A DNA stretch of 64,000 bases from Hyphomicrobium sp. (GTDB lineage Bacteria; Pseudomonadota; Alphaproteobacteria; Rhizobiales; Hyphomicrobiaceae). The notes beneath the pieces were generated by a model. The model saw only the letters and a program-made list of their open reading frames with translations. It was not told the origin of the DNA and searched no databases. The first letter of the stretch is position 1. Each line of letters starts with the position of its first letter. A program made the translations under genes and the position numbers. The stretch is from assembly GCA_003987725.1 (NCBI GenBank), contig RXJH01000005.1:74123-138122 (forward strand), read 5' to 3'. Shown in pieces: positions 26,219 to 35,274 of this stretch.

Positions 26219-28237
26219 TCAAACGAACTCGAGAATTACCGCGTCGACCGCGAGGCTGTCGCCGGGTTGCGCGGCAACCTTCTTCACCTTGCCGTCGCGC
26301 TCGGCCTTCAAGATGTTCTCCATCTTCATGGCCTCGACGATTGCCAGATTGTCCCCGGCCTTCACTTCCTGTCCCTCGACGACGTTCACCGCCTTGACCA
26401 GTCCCGGCATGGGGCAGAGCAGAAACTTCGACATGTCCGCCGCAACCTTGACCGGCATCAGGCTCGCAAGTTCCGCCTCGCGCTGCGTATAGACGTAGGT
26501 CGGCGCCTGGATGCCGCGATAGGAAAGGGTCATCCCGTTGGAAATCGGACGAACCTGAACCGCGACCTCGGCCCCATCGACCGTTCCGAACCAAACCGGC
26601 TCGCCCGGCCACCACTCGGATGTGATCTCCATGGTCTTCGTCGGCTGACCATCGCCGCCGAGGATCGATACATAATAAGGTCCCGGAATGGCGCCGAGGA
26701 CTTCGAGCTCAACCGTCGCCGGGCCGATTTTTACGATCCGGCGCTTGGCGAAGCGGATTGAATGCCCCGACATCTGGTCCGTGATATCGCGGCGGCGCGA
26801 ATTGCCGAGGTGATCGATCGTCCCCGCCACTGCGGCGAGCGTGACCAGATCCTTGCCCTCGGGAGCCCGAGGCGCGAACCCGTCGGGGTACTCTTCTTTG
26901 ATGAAACCCGTCGAAATCTTGCCGGAGCGCCAACGCGGATGCTGCATCATCGCCGAGACGAAGGGCACGTTGTGCTGGATGCCGTCGATGTAGAACGCGT
27001 CTAGCGCATCCGATTGGGCGTCGATCGCCGCTTCACGCGTCGGCGCATGCGTGACGAGCTTGGCGATCATCGGATCGTAGTACATCGAGATCTCGCCACC
27101 TTCGAAGACGCCGGTGTCGTTTCGGACCGTGACGCCTCCCTTGGTCGCCTCTGCAGGCGGCCGGTATTTGACCAGGCGGCCGATCGAAGGCAGGAAGTTG
27201 CGGAACGGATCTTCAGCGTAGACCCGGCTCTCGACCGCCCATCCGTTGAGCTTGATATCCGACTGCTTGAACGGCAGCTTCTCGCCCGCCGCGACCCGGA
27301 TCATCTGCTCGACGAGGTCGATGCCCGTTACGAGTTCCGTCACCGGATGCTCGACCTGGAGGCGCGTGTTCATTTCAAGAAAATAGAAGGATCGGTCCTG
27401 GCCCGCGACGAACTCGACGGTGCCTGCGCTATCGTAACCGACAGCCTTTGAGAGGGCGACGGCCTGCTCGCCCATCGCCTTGCGGGTCTTCTCGTCGAGC
27501 AAGGGCGACGGGGCTTCCTCGAGAACCTTCTGGTTCCGGCGCTGAATGGAGCATTCGCGCTCGCCGAGATAGACGACATTCCCGTGCTTATCGCCGAGGA
27601 CCTGGATTTCGATGTGGCGGGGATTTTCGATGAACTTTTCTACGAAGCAGCGATCGTCCCCAAATGACGATTTGGCTTCCGAACGGGCGAGTTCGAAACC
27701 TTCTGCAGCCTCTTTCGCGTCATAGGCGATACGCATGCCCTTGCCGCCGCCGCCAGCGGAGGCCTTGATCATCACCGGATAGCCGATCTCGTTGGCGATC
27801 TGGACCGCATGCTTGGCGTCCTTGATCTCGCCCATGTAGCCGGGAACGGTTGAAACCTTGGCGGCAGCAGCCGCCTTCTTGCTTTCGATCTTGTCGCCCA
27901 TTGCGGCGATGGCTTTGGGGTTGGGGCCGATGAAGACGATGCCGTTCTTCTGCAGCGCGACCGGAAAGGCCTCCCGCTCCGACAGGAACCCATAGCCCGG
28001 ATGAACCGCCTCGGCGCCGGTCGCCTTGCAGGCCTCGATGATCTTGTCCATCAGCAGGTAGGACTGCGCCGCGGGTGCGGGACCGATGTGAACGGCTTCA
28101 TCCGCCATTTCGACATGGAGGGCATCCCGGTCGGCGTCCGAATAGACCGCAACCGTCTTGATGCCCATTTTGCGCGCCGACTTTATTACGCGGCAGGCAA
28201 TCTCACCGCGGTTGGCAATCAGAATCTTCTTGAACAT
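26219..28237 (-). CDS. pccA: Propionyl-CoA carboxylase, biotin-containing alpha subunit
   Basis: A protein of 672 residues. The biotin carboxylase part (about 1-450) starts MFKKILIANRGEIACRVIKS, with the ATP loop KASAGGGGKGMRIA, HIEIQVLGDKHGN and FLEMNTRLQVEHPVTE. A BT-type linker region (about 470-600) and the C-terminal biotinyl domain with EAMKMEN (biotin on its Lys) follow. The BT region and overall length fit propionyl-CoA carboxylase alpha rather than acetyl-CoA carboxylase AccC. With a beta subunit (not in the window) it makes methylmalonyl-CoA, which feeds the TCA or ethylmalonyl-CoA pathways. The 216-bp leader can fold into a pseudoknot. Methylcrotonyl-CoA carboxylase alpha is a less likely alternative. 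Confidence 0.88.
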   Translation of the reverse strand: MFKKILIANRGEIACRVIKSARKMGIKTVAVYSDADRDALHVEMADEAVHIGPAPAAQSYLLMDKIIEACKATGAEAVHPGYGFLSEREAFPVALQKNGIVFIGPNPKAIAAMGDKIESKKAAAAAKVSTVPGYMGEIKDAKHAVQIANEIGYPVMIKASAGGGGKGMRIAYDAKEAAEGFELARSEAKSSFGDDRCFVEKFIENPRHIEIQVLGDKHGNVVYLGERECSIQRRNQKVLEEAPSPLLDEKTRKAMGEQAVALSKAVGYDSAGTVEFVAGQDRSFYFLEMNTRLQVEHPVTELVTGIDLVEQMIRVAAGEKLPFKQSDIKLNGWAVESRVYAEDPFRNFLPSIGRLVKYRPPAEATKGGVTVRNDTGVFEGGEISMYYDPMIAKLVTHAPTREAAIDAQSDALDAFYIDGIQHNVPFVSAMMQHPRWRSGKISTGFIKEEYPDGFAPRAPEGKDLVTLAAVAGTIDHLGNSRRRDITDQMSGHSIRFAKRRIVKIGPATVELEVLGAIPGPYYVSILGGDGQPTKTMEITSEWWPGEPVWFGTVDGAEVAVQVRPISNGMTLSYRGIQAPTYVYTQREAELASLMPVKVAADMSKFLLCPMPGLVKAVNVVEGQEVKAGDNLAIVEAMKMENILKAERDGKVKKVAAQPGDSLAVDAVILEFV

Positions 28238-28411
28238 CGGCGGGTCCCGGTCCTTCCCGTAAGCTCTTTTAGGTGCCTCAGCTTGTCGCAAGGCAAGACG
28301 CCGTTCTAGAGCCTGTGGAAGGCGTCGTAAACACGCCTCGAGATGGGCCGGCACCGCGAACTGTGCGATCCGCTGCCGCACAGCTGAAGACCGCCGAAGG
28401 CGTCCTTTACC

Positions 28412-28446
28412 GGCCCGATCAGAGGGGTAACCGGGCCTAAACCCCT
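28412..28446. other. Potential H-type pseudoknot between two minus-strand genes
   Basis: Four interleaved 6-base segments pair perfectly: GGCCCG (28412-28417) with CGGGCC (28432-28437), and AGGGGT (28423-28428) with ACCCCT (28441-28446). Loops are 5, 3 and 3 nt. The arrangement a-b-a'-b' is that of an H-type pseudoknot, or of two mutually exclusive hairpins. It begins 7 nt after the stop codon of the 28454-29464 gene and lies about 175 nt before pccA. Confidence 0.45.
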
Positions 28447-28453
28447 TAATCCG

Positions 28454-29464
28454 TCAGGCAGCGTCGCCTAGCCGGCAAACCGCCTCGGTAAGAACAGGGT
28501 GAATCCGGGGGCTTTCTCGATTCAAATACGAGACGAGCGCCTTCTCGCTCGGGCTCAAACGGCCGTTGCGGCCGAGACGGCTGACGAGCCAAGTCGCCTC
28601 CGCTTCGGTAATTTCCTCGTGCGTGATGATCTCGATGCGCTGGTGCTCGAGCCGGGCCAACGCGCGCTCCTCGGCCGTCTGATCGAGGTACGCGTCCTGC
28701 ACGGACGCCAAGTTCGCTTGCACCATGGAAAGAAGAGCGGCGAGCATCGACGTTTCCTCTTCCTGATTGTCGAGCGTTGCTTCCTGCCGCAACGCTTCTT
28801 CGCGCGAGGGAACTGCGTAGCCTGATGCCGCCATCATGACGTTGGCGATCGCTTTCACGAAAAGATCGGTCCAAGCCGGATTGGGGGCACTGCCCGAAAT
28901 CGCTTCGTCGATATCGAAGAGAACGTCGGCCTCGGCCCGCGTCACTGCAACGGCTCCATCGCCCGCGAAGGCGTAGAGCATGCGCCGAATAAGATCGACT
29001 TCAGCTTCGCTGATGTTGCCGGCGGGCAGACCTTTGCCGTTGCGCAGCGGTCCGGTGCCGTCGACGACCGCGTGCTTTACCTGCTCAAGTGCAAACTTGA
29101 CGAGGCTGACGGGAGCCCAGCGCGCCTTGTCGAGAACATTGACGACGAGTTCGAGTTCGGTCTTCCGATCGATCTTCCCGTCTCTCGAAACGAGATCTAT
29201 CAGCCAATTCGAGTTGTCGGCCGTGATGTAGCCCCGGGGCGCTTCCTGAAAGACGATGTAATCGGTAATGGCTTCGATGAAGAATTCAGGCCACTCGGGA
29301 TTATACACCCCGCAAGCGTGATTCAGCGTGAAAAGCAGATTGGCTTCATCGGAGGAGAGGATCCCGTCCTCGTAGAAGACACGGCGAAAATGCACAATAT
29401 CGATCAGATCGATCGTTCTGCGCTTCAGAATATCGTCTATCGGCAGCGACCGAAGCCCACTCAT
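28454..29464 (-). CDS. Unknown cytoplasmic protein with internal repeat
   Basis: A protein of 336 residues from ATG 29464 (GGGGG upstream). It has no signal peptide or membrane segment and is mainly helical. Two parts look like diverged repeats: NLLFTLNHACGVYNPEWPEFFIEAI near residues 43-67 and DVLFDIDEAISGSAPNPAWTDLFVKAI near 190-216, each with an acidic run and a Trp/Phe motif. A third region near the end (HEEITEAEATWLVSRLGRNGRLS) resembles the segment TADNSNWLIDLVSRDGKID. The alternating acidic loops recall TerB or EF-hand-like folds but I cannot assign the family. Transcribed toward pccA. Confidence 0.65.
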   Translation of the reverse strand: MSGLRSLPIDDILKRRTIDLIDIVHFRRVFYEDGILSSDEANLLFTLNHACGVYNPEWPEFFIEAITDYIVFQEAPRGYITADNSNWLIDLVSRDGKIDRKTELELVVNVLDKARWAPVSLVKFALEQVKHAVVDGTGPLRNGKGLPAGNISEAEVDLIRRMLYAFAGDGAVAVTRAEADVLFDIDEAISGSAPNPAWTDLFVKAIANVMMAASGYAVPSREEALRQEATLDNQEEETSMLAALLSMVQANLASVQDAYLDQTAEERALARLEHQRIEIITHEEITEAEATWLVSRLGRNGRLSPSEKALVSYLNRESPRIHPVLTEAVCRLGDAA

Positions 29465-30030
29465 CGAATGCCCCCACACCAGGCCAACTATGGCCAAGGA
29501 GCGTAGGTCGCGATGTTTAATTGCACCTTAAGAGGCGAGCAAAAATTGAACACGGAAAAGGCCATCAGGCGAATTGTGGCTGCGTCGTCACAGGACCTGC
29601 AAAACGTTGGGGGGCCGCAGCTCCCCGCTGCGACCCCCGTAACCCCCCGCCGTGCTCCCGCGTGCGCGACGGGTAAGTTTCAATGGAGTTATCTACACCT
29701 CAGAATGAACGGTTGCTGAAAGCCTGACCGGCCCGCGCAGATGCCCTCAGTCTTTCGACGGAACACGACGGCCATGGATTTGGAGCGGACATAATAAAGC
29801 CCGTCCGGAAGGGGGGATTTCCGAACGGGCACGCCGGCTCAGTGCGATATCGGACGCACGCGGCCGAATGAAAAATACCGGCGGGAAAAGCTTCCATGGC
29901 CGAGTGCGATCGGCTGCCGCCGAAGCGTGATCCCGCAATCACGACAGACAGTTGCTAAAGGAACGGACGCTGCCCCCAATTCCGTCGCGAAGGCTCTGGC
30001 GAAGTGCGAGAAAAATTGGCGAATTGAATG
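29465..30030. other. 566-bp intergenic region with two stable hairpins, no supported gene
   Basis: The region separates recO from the unknown repeat protein. I see no reading frame with convincing codon use or ribosome site. It holds a strong hairpin at 29610-29638 (a 6-bp stem CGCAGC/GCTGCG plus a 5-bp G/C stem with one mismatch between) and a second hairpin at 29799-29830, listed separately. The 190 bp between them could hold a small RNA. Confidence 0.5.
29792..29830 (-). terminator. Probable terminator downstream of recO
   Basis: On the minus strand a 12-bp stem with one mismatch (29819-29830 with 29799-29810) is followed by TTTATTAT. It lies 200 bp after the recO stop codon and could end the long rpoZ-to-recO side of transcription or an unannotated small RNA. 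Confidence 0.55.
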
Positions 30031-30750
30031 TCAGGCCGCAAGCTGCGCCAGCAGCCGGGCGCGCGATTGCGGAAGAGATTGGCCGCGCGGAAGCAAAAGA
30101 TGCTTCTCGATGAAATGTCCCGTCAGCACGAATCCGAGATTGACGTCCTGCGCCGTCACAGGTCCCGACCGCTGCTTCGTCAGGAACTGAGGCAGCGCCA
30201 ACAGTTTATCCCGATAGGGCTCGCCGGCTGAGGCGGAGACGGCTCGGCCCGACTTCGGCGAAACGTAGATGAGCTGGTCGTTGCTGCCGGTTGCGGCGCA
30301 TTGGCTGAGGTCGAGACCGAAGCCGAGTTCGTCGAGCAGCGCCATCTCCCACCGGACGAGAAGCGCCGGCCAAACGGTCAGATCATTGAGAAAGCCGAGA
30401 ACGAAGAGCGTAATCTCATAGAGATTGGGATGCGGATCGCGTTCGGGCAGCAGCCGCGTGAGCGTCGTGATCGAAGAAAGCGCCATCAGCGCCTGCGCAT
30501 CGTCGAGCGTCTCGGCAGCGAATGCGCGCCGCATTTCGAGGCTCATGGTGCCGAGCTGGTCCGCGAGACGCGCCTTCCATTCTGCATCGACATGATTGCC
30601 GGGTTGCAGAATGGGTCTGAGGCGTCGCGAACGCCCGCCATGGACGAGCCCCATGTGCCGGCCATGCGCTCTCGTCCATAGATCGACGATCGCCGCAGTC
30701 TCGCCGTGGGGCTTTACCGAAAGAATGATGCCTTCATCGGACCATTGCAT
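30031..30750 (-). CDS. recO: DNA repair protein RecO
   Basis: A protein of 239 residues that acts with RecF and RecR to load RecA at gaps. It begins MQWSDEGIILSVKPHGETAA, the OB-fold region, with GLVHGGRSRRLRPILQPGN and YEITLFVLGFL in the helical part. The usual zinc cysteines are not obvious, as in many alphaproteobacterial RecO proteins. It follows era by 20 bp in the conserved lepB-rnc-era-recO order. Confidence 0.92.
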   Translation of the reverse strand: MQWSDEGIILSVKPHGETAAIVDLWTRAHGRHMGLVHGGRSRRLRPILQPGNHVDAEWKARLADQLGTMSLEMRRAFAAETLDDAQALMALSSITTLTRLLPERDPHPNLYEITLFVLGFLNDLTVWPALLVRWEMALLDELGFGLDLSQCAATGSNDQLIYVSPKSGRAVSASAGEPYRDKLLALPQFLTKQRSGPVTAQDVNLGFVLTGHFIEKHLLLPRGQSLPQSRARLLAQLAA

Positions 30751-30770
30751 ATGGCTGAATAGCCGGCGCC

Positions 30771-31709
30771 TTACGATTTAGGGAAGGGTAGCCCCATTTC
30801 CCGGTAACGCTCGGGGTCGCTTTCCCAGTTCTCACGCACTTTGACAAATAGGAAGAGATGCACCCTGTGGCCAGCCATCTCTTCGATCGCGTGCCGGGCC
30901 GTGCTCGATATCTTCTTGATCGTTTCGCCGCCCTTGCCGAGCACGATCTTTTTCTGGCTGTCGCGTTCGACGTAAATCGTCTGTTCGACGCGGGCCGAGC
31001 CGTCCTTCAGCGTCTTCCAATCTGTGGTCTCGACCGTCGTCGTATAGGGCAGCTCCTGATGCAGGAAGCGATAGACGCTTTCCCGCGTCATCTCAGCCGC
31101 CTGCGTCCGCATCGGCACGTCCGTCACGTCGTCTTCCGAATAGTGCCACGGCCCCTTCGGCACGAGCTTTGCGAGATACGTCCGCAAATCCTTGATGCCC
31201 TGCCCTTCCGTTGCCGAGATCATGAAAATGCGATCGGGCACGAGCAGTTCGTCGACCATTTTTGCCAATGACAAGAGCCTCGGCTTGTCATCTACGCGGT
31301 CGATTTTATTCAAAATCGCGATCTTCGGCATCCGGGCCGATTTCAGCCTCTCGATGATGCCATGCACATCGTCGTCGATCCCCGCCGCCGCGTCGATGAC
31401 GAGCAGCACGGCATCCGCATCTTCAAGTCCACCCCAAGCCGCGTCCACCATCGCCCGATCCAACCGGCGCTTCGGATTGAAGATGCCGGCCGTATCGATG
31501 AACACGATCTGGCTGTTGCCCTCGATCGCGATACCGCGAATGGGCGCCCGGGTCGTTTGAACCTTGTGCGAGACGATCGCGACCTTGGCGCCGACGAGCG
31601 CATTGACGAGCGTCGACTTGCCAGCATTCGTCGGTCCGATCACCGCAACGAAACCGCAACGCTGATCGGCGACGTCGGGTGTCGAGGAAATTCCTTTATC
31701 GTCAGCCAT
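30771..31709 (-). CDS. era: GTPase Era
   Basis: A ribosome-assembly GTPase of 312 residues. G1 is GPTNAGKST, G3 is DTAGIF, G4 is NKID, and the C-terminal KH domain that binds the end of 16S rRNA has KIVLGKGGETIKKIS. The start overlaps the end of rnc by 8 bp, so translation is probably coupled. Confidence 0.96.
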   Translation of the reverse strand: MADDKGISSTPDVADQRCGFVAVIGPTNAGKSTLVNALVGAKVAIVSHKVQTTRAPIRGIAIEGNSQIVFIDTAGIFNPKRRLDRAMVDAAWGGLEDADAVLLVIDAAAGIDDDVHGIIERLKSARMPKIAILNKIDRVDDKPRLLSLAKMVDELLVPDRIFMISATEGQGIKDLRTYLAKLVPKGPWHYSEDDVTDVPMRTQAAEMTRESVYRFLHQELPYTTTVETTDWKTLKDGSARVEQTIYVERDSQKKIVLGKGGETIKKISSTARHAIEEMAGHRVHLFLFVKVRENWESDPERYREMGLPFPKS

Positions 31710-32409
31710 CGCCTATCCGGGCTCCTACGCCTTCTCGAGTTAGAAGCGCTGTTGCTGCCGCCTGCTCGGCAATGCGCTTCGAAGCCCCCTCGCCCTGCGC
31801 GGGCGCCTTTCCAGTTATCAAGACCTCGGCCGTGAAGCGAGGCGCATGATCCGGCCCATTGCGCGCGACGACCGTGTATCGCGGCAGCGCCAATCCCTGC
31901 CCTTGCGCCCATTCCTGCAGAGCCGATTTGGCGTCGACCGCGACTTCGGGAACGAGTTCGCTTTGCTCCTGCCAGAGCCGGTGAACGACGCCGCGCGCCT
32001 TTTCGAAGCCACCATCGATGAACACCGCACCGAGAAGCGCCTCGGCGGCGTCGGCCAAAATAGTCGTCTTGTTACGGCCGCCGCTGTCGGCTTCGCTTTC
32101 CGAAAGAATGAGATGGGCCCCAAGCCCGATAGTGCGAGCGACCTTGGCGCAGGCTTCGCCCCGAACGAGGCGATTGTAGCGCCGCGCGAGCTCCCCTTCG
32201 CTCGCCTCGGGATATTGCCCGTTCAGCGCCTCGGCGATCGCGAGCCCAAGAACGCGGTCGCCGATGAATTCGAGCCGCTCGTTGTCGAACCGGGCAACCT
32301 TTCCGCCGCGAACGCTCGCGTGTGTCAGCGCGCGCTCCAGGAGCGCGGGATCCTTGAATTTGTATCCGAGTTTGGTCTCGAGTTCTTTAAACTTGCGAGG
32401 TCTCAGCAT
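31702..32409 (-). CDS. rnc: Ribonuclease III
   Basis: Double-strand-specific RNase of 235 residues that matures rRNA and processes regulatory RNA. The catalytic signature is NERLEFIGDRVLGLAIAE, with a second acidic motif EALLGAVFIDGG. The C-terminal double-stranded RNA-binding domain includes LQEWAQGQGLALPRY and GEGASKRIAEQAAA. Lies between lepB (21 bp upstream) and era (overlap). Confidence 0.95.
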   Translation of the reverse strand: MLRPRKFKELETKLGYKFKDPALLERALTHASVRGGKVARFDNERLEFIGDRVLGLAIAEALNGQYPEASEGELARRYNRLVRGEACAKVARTIGLGAHLILSESEADSGGRNKTTILADAAEALLGAVFIDGGFEKARGVVHRLWQEQSELVPEVAVDAKSALQEWAQGQGLALPRYTVVARNGPDHAPRFTAEVLITGKAPAQGEGASKRIAEQAAATALLTREGVGARIGDG

Positions 32410-32430
32410 GGCGCAAATGCCACTTTGCGG

Positions 32431-33189
32431 TCACCGCACGAGAGTGAAGAACCTGTCCCAGCGGATGTCAAACGGCCAAGTCCACGGCGCATACCAGCGG
32501 AACGCATCCGGCTCGTCGACTTTGGCAGAGAAGAAGATGATCTCGGCACGGCCAATAAAGTTCTCGTAAGGGACGAACCCGACAGCGCTACGAACCCGGC
32601 TGTCGGTTGAGTTGTCGCGGTTGTCGCCCATCATGAAGTAGTGACCCTCGGGGACCTTATAGACCCCCGTATTGTCGTAGGGGCCGTTCGGGTCACTATC
32701 GAGAACCTTGTACTTCACGCCGTTGGGAAGCGTTTCCTCGAATACCGGTATAGTCCGCTCGTGGCCATCCTCAAAAGTCGTGAATTCGCCCGCGGCGACC
32801 TTCGGTATCGCCTGCCCGTTGATGAAGAGCTGGCCGTTCTTCATCTGAATTTCGTCACCCGGCAGACCGATGACCCGCTTGATGTAGTCGGTCGAATTGT
32901 CCCGCGGCAGCTTGAAGACGGCGACGTCCCCTCGCTTCGGCTCGGCACCGAAGATGCGCCCTTCGAAGAGGTTCGGACTGAAGGGGAAGGAGAACTTGCT
33001 GTAGCCATAGGACAGCTTCGAGACGAACAGGTAATCGCCGATCAGCAGCGTCTCCTTCATCGAGCCAGACGGAATATTGAACGGCTGATAGAAGAAGACG
33101 CGGACGAACATCGCAATGGCGAGTGCTTCGACGACGATGATGAGAGTTTCAGACCAACTCGATCTCGACGTCTTGATACCAACGCTCAT
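32431..33189 (-). CDS. lepB: Signal peptidase I
   Basis: A protein of 252 residues that cleaves signal peptides on the periplasmic face. One membrane segment (LIIVVEALAIAMFVRVFFY) is followed by IPSGSMKETLLIGDY, whose Ser43 is the nucleophile, and YIKRVIGLPGD, holding the general-base lysine. The last box GDNRDNSTDSR is present. It leads the rnc-era unit. Confidence 0.95.
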   Translation of the reverse strand: MSVGIKTSRSSWSETLIIVVEALAIAMFVRVFFYQPFNIPSGSMKETLLIGDYLFVSKLSYGYSKFSFPFSPNLFEGRIFGAEPKRGDVAVFKLPRDNSTDYIKRVIGLPGDEIQMKNGQLFINGQAIPKVAAGEFTTFEDGHERTIPVFEETLPNGVKYKVLDSDPNGPYDNTGVYKVPEGHYFMMGDNRDNSTDSRVRSAVGFVPYENFIGRAEIIFFSAKVDEPDAFRWYAPWTWPFDIRWDRFFTLVR

Positions 33190-33387
33190 CCAGAGGCTCC
33201 TCTGCGCCGCCAGGCGGCATTGGCCGGGGCTCGCTTCATGTTAGGGGGTCCGCTATAGCGAGTTTGCACCTGAGCCGCAACGACGGGCATAAACCTGACA
33301 AAACCGTAAGGAATAACAGCAACTCAGCGCCACATCAGCCTTTCGGAAAGGGGGTACTCGGCGACAATTTTAGCCGCGGCGAATTAG

Positions 33388-33804
33388 TCAGTCGCCTCGA
33401 TTTTCCTCATTCCGGACCGCTGAGATGATCACGATGGCTTGGGCAAGCGGATATTCATCCGTCAGGGTGATGTCGATCCGCGCCTTGAAACCCTCCGGTA
33501 TCAACTTTGCGAGGCGCGCACCTGCGCCACCCGTGAGCGACAAGGTCGGGCGTCCTGACGGGTCGTTGACGACCCCGATGTCCTTCAAATGGACGCCGTG
33601 GCGAAAACCCGTCCCGAGCGCCTTCGAAGCCGCCTCCTTTGCGGCAAAGCGCTTTGCGAACGTTCGAGCAGCGTGAGCTCGCGAGAATGCCTTCCGGCGT
33701 TCTTCCGCCGTGAACACACGTTGGAGAAAGCGATCGCCAAAGCGCTCGATCGTCCGCTCTATCCGCCGGATATCGCAGAGATCATTGCCGATGCCGATGA
33801 TCAT
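33388..33804 (-). CDS. acpS: Holo-acyl carrier protein synthase
   Basis: A protein of 138 residues that attaches phosphopantetheine to acyl carrier protein. It begins [16 protein letters not shown] with the metal-binding Asp, and has [17 protein letters not shown], the second conserved motif. The start codon overlaps the pdxJ stop by 4 bp (ATGA), so the two are translationally coupled. A 198-bp gap without a gene separates it from lepB. Confidence 0.95.
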   Translation of the reverse strand: MIIGIGNDLCDIRRIERTIERFGDRFLQRVFTAEERRKAFSRAHAARTFAKRFAAKEAASKALGTGFRHGVHLKDIGVVNDPSGRPTLSLTGGAGARLAKLIPEGFKARIDITLTDEYPLAQAIVIISAVRNEENRGD

Positions 33805-34625
33805 CGCGCTCTCTGCGCCGACAGCGCCTCGCGAGCTTCATCCATCAGAACGCGCATACGGCGGACGGCCATGGAAAGACCGCCGAAAATCGCCTCTCCG
33901 ATCAGGAAGTGGCCGATGTTGAGTTCGACGATTTCGGGAATGCGCGCAATGGGCTGCACCGTGTTGTAGGTAAGGCCATGCCCGGCATGAACTTCAAGTC
34001 CGGCGGACGCGGCGGCGCTCGCAGCTTTCCTATGCCGTTCGAGCTCCGAGGCGACGCCGGCCGCATCGTGCTCGAGAGCGAGATGGCAATACCGGCCAGT
34101 ATGAAGTTCAACGATGTCGGCACCCACTTTCGACGCCGCCTCTATCGTCCTGATGTCGGGCTCGATGAACAATGAAACCCGGATGCCTGCATCCTTGAGC
34201 TTCGCGATCAACGGCTTCAACGTCTTCGCCGCCCCCTGCACATCGAGGCCGCCTTCCGTCGTCCGTTCCTCGCGCCTCTCGGGGACGAGGCAGCACGCGT
34301 TCGGCACGTGCCGTAACGCGATTTGGAGCATTTCATCCGTGGCCGCCATTTCGAGATTGAGAGGCCGCGTCAGCTCGTTTTTCAGCCGCGTGATGTCCGC
34401 ATCCGAGATGTGCCGGCGATCTTCCCTGAGATGCGCAGTGATGCCGTCGGCGCCACCTTCGATCGCGAGATGCGCCGCACGTAGCGGATCGGGATGCAAG
34501 CCGCCACGCGCATTTCTGAGCGTTGCGACATGATCGATATTTACACCCAGTCGTAATGCGCGAACTTGCGCCGGAGCTTGACCGGTTTCCGGAACTTTGC
34601 GGTTTGCCGCCACGTCTGCCACCAA
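33801..34625 (-). CDS. pdxJ: Pyridoxine 5'-phosphate synthase
   Basis: A protein of up to 274 residues that closes the pyridine ring of vitamin B6. The core begins [19 protein letters not shown] and includes [32 protein letters not shown] and [11 protein letters not shown], then [12 protein letters not shown]. The N-terminal 25 residues are not conserved in the family and the start (TTG 34625 or GTG 34622) is not backed by a good ribosome site. Overlaps acpS by 4 bp. Confidence 0.93.
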   Translation of the reverse strand: MVADVAANRKVPETGQAPAQVRALRLGVNIDHVATLRNARGGLHPDPLRAAHLAIEGGADGITAHLREDRRHISDADITRLKNELTRPLNLEMAATDEMLQIALRHVPNACCLVPERREERTTEGGLDVQGAAKTLKPLIAKLKDAGIRVSLFIEPDIRTIEAASKVGADIVELHTGRYCHLALEHDAAGVASELERHRKAASAAASAGLEVHAGHGLTYNTVQPIARIPEIVELNIGHFLIGEAIFGGLSMAVRRMRVLMDEAREALSAQRAR

Positions 34626-34660
34626 TGATGAGGAGAAATTGCCGTGTCGCCGCCGATATC

Positions 34661-35221
34661 TCAGCGGGACCTGCGGTGCCGCTGGAAAACGCGCACTGCC
34701 CGGCGCGTAGGATAGTAGCTAAATATCGCCGCTATCAAGCCGACGAGAAGGCCACCGACAATCATCGGCTCGACGATCGGTGACAGATAATCGACGGCTG
34801 TATTGAGATTCTCCGGCGAGGGAGCGCTCAGCGTCGCGCCAAGCGCGTTGGCCGTATCGGTAAAGTGGTCGGCGGCGTAGGCGGGATCTTGTCCGAGAAG
34901 AAGTGCTCCCGCAACGTACGAGCCGCTCCAGATTGCCGGCCAGCTCAAGGGGTTGCCAATGAACGTCCCGAGCAGTGCGGCGGGCATGCTGACGCGCAGG
35001 ACAAAAGCAAGAGTCAGCGCGAGGATGGTTTGAAACCCGAGAAAGGGCGTGCAAGCGCTAAACACCCCAAGCGCGAACCCCAGCGCCACCTCGTGCGGCG
35101 TCGCCCGAAGCAGCAGCAATCGCCGCCAGTAGTAGCGGAGCTTGTTGCGCAGCGCGGCCGTATTGAACAGCCACAGGCCGTCCCGCACTCCAGATACTGT
35201 AGGCTTCTCGTTCAACGGCAC
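34661..35221 (-). CDS. DUF2062 membrane protein
   Basis: A membrane protein of 186 residues starting at GTG 35221 with AGGAAA just before. The DUF2062 pattern is clear: [40 protein letters not shown] and a final membrane segment near [16 protein letters not shown]. Function is unknown; the family is common in proteobacteria. Placed between rsh (53 bp upstream) and pdxJ in the housekeeping run. Confidence 0.85.
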   Translation of the reverse strand: MPLNEKPTVSGVRDGLWLFNTAALRNKLRYYWRRLLLLRATPHEVALGFALGVFSACTPFLGFQTILALTLAFVLRVSMPAALLGTFIGNPLSWPAIWSGSYVAGALLLGQDPAYAADHFTDTANALGATLSAPSPENLNTAVDYLSPIVEPMIVGGLLVGLIAAIFSYYPTRRAVRVFQRHRRSR

Positions 35222-35274
35222 TCTTTCCTATCGACTCTTCGAAAAGCCTCAAGCGAGAGAACGCATAGAATAGC

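Noticed and set aside
29700-29942. Minus-strand reading frame of 80 codons after recO
   Set aside because: No ribosome site or recognisable protein; it overlaps the terminator-like hairpin.
33330-33350. CCTTTCGGAAAGG palindrome between acpS and lepB
   Set aside because: Very short stem with no T run and not placed after a stop codon; likely chance.
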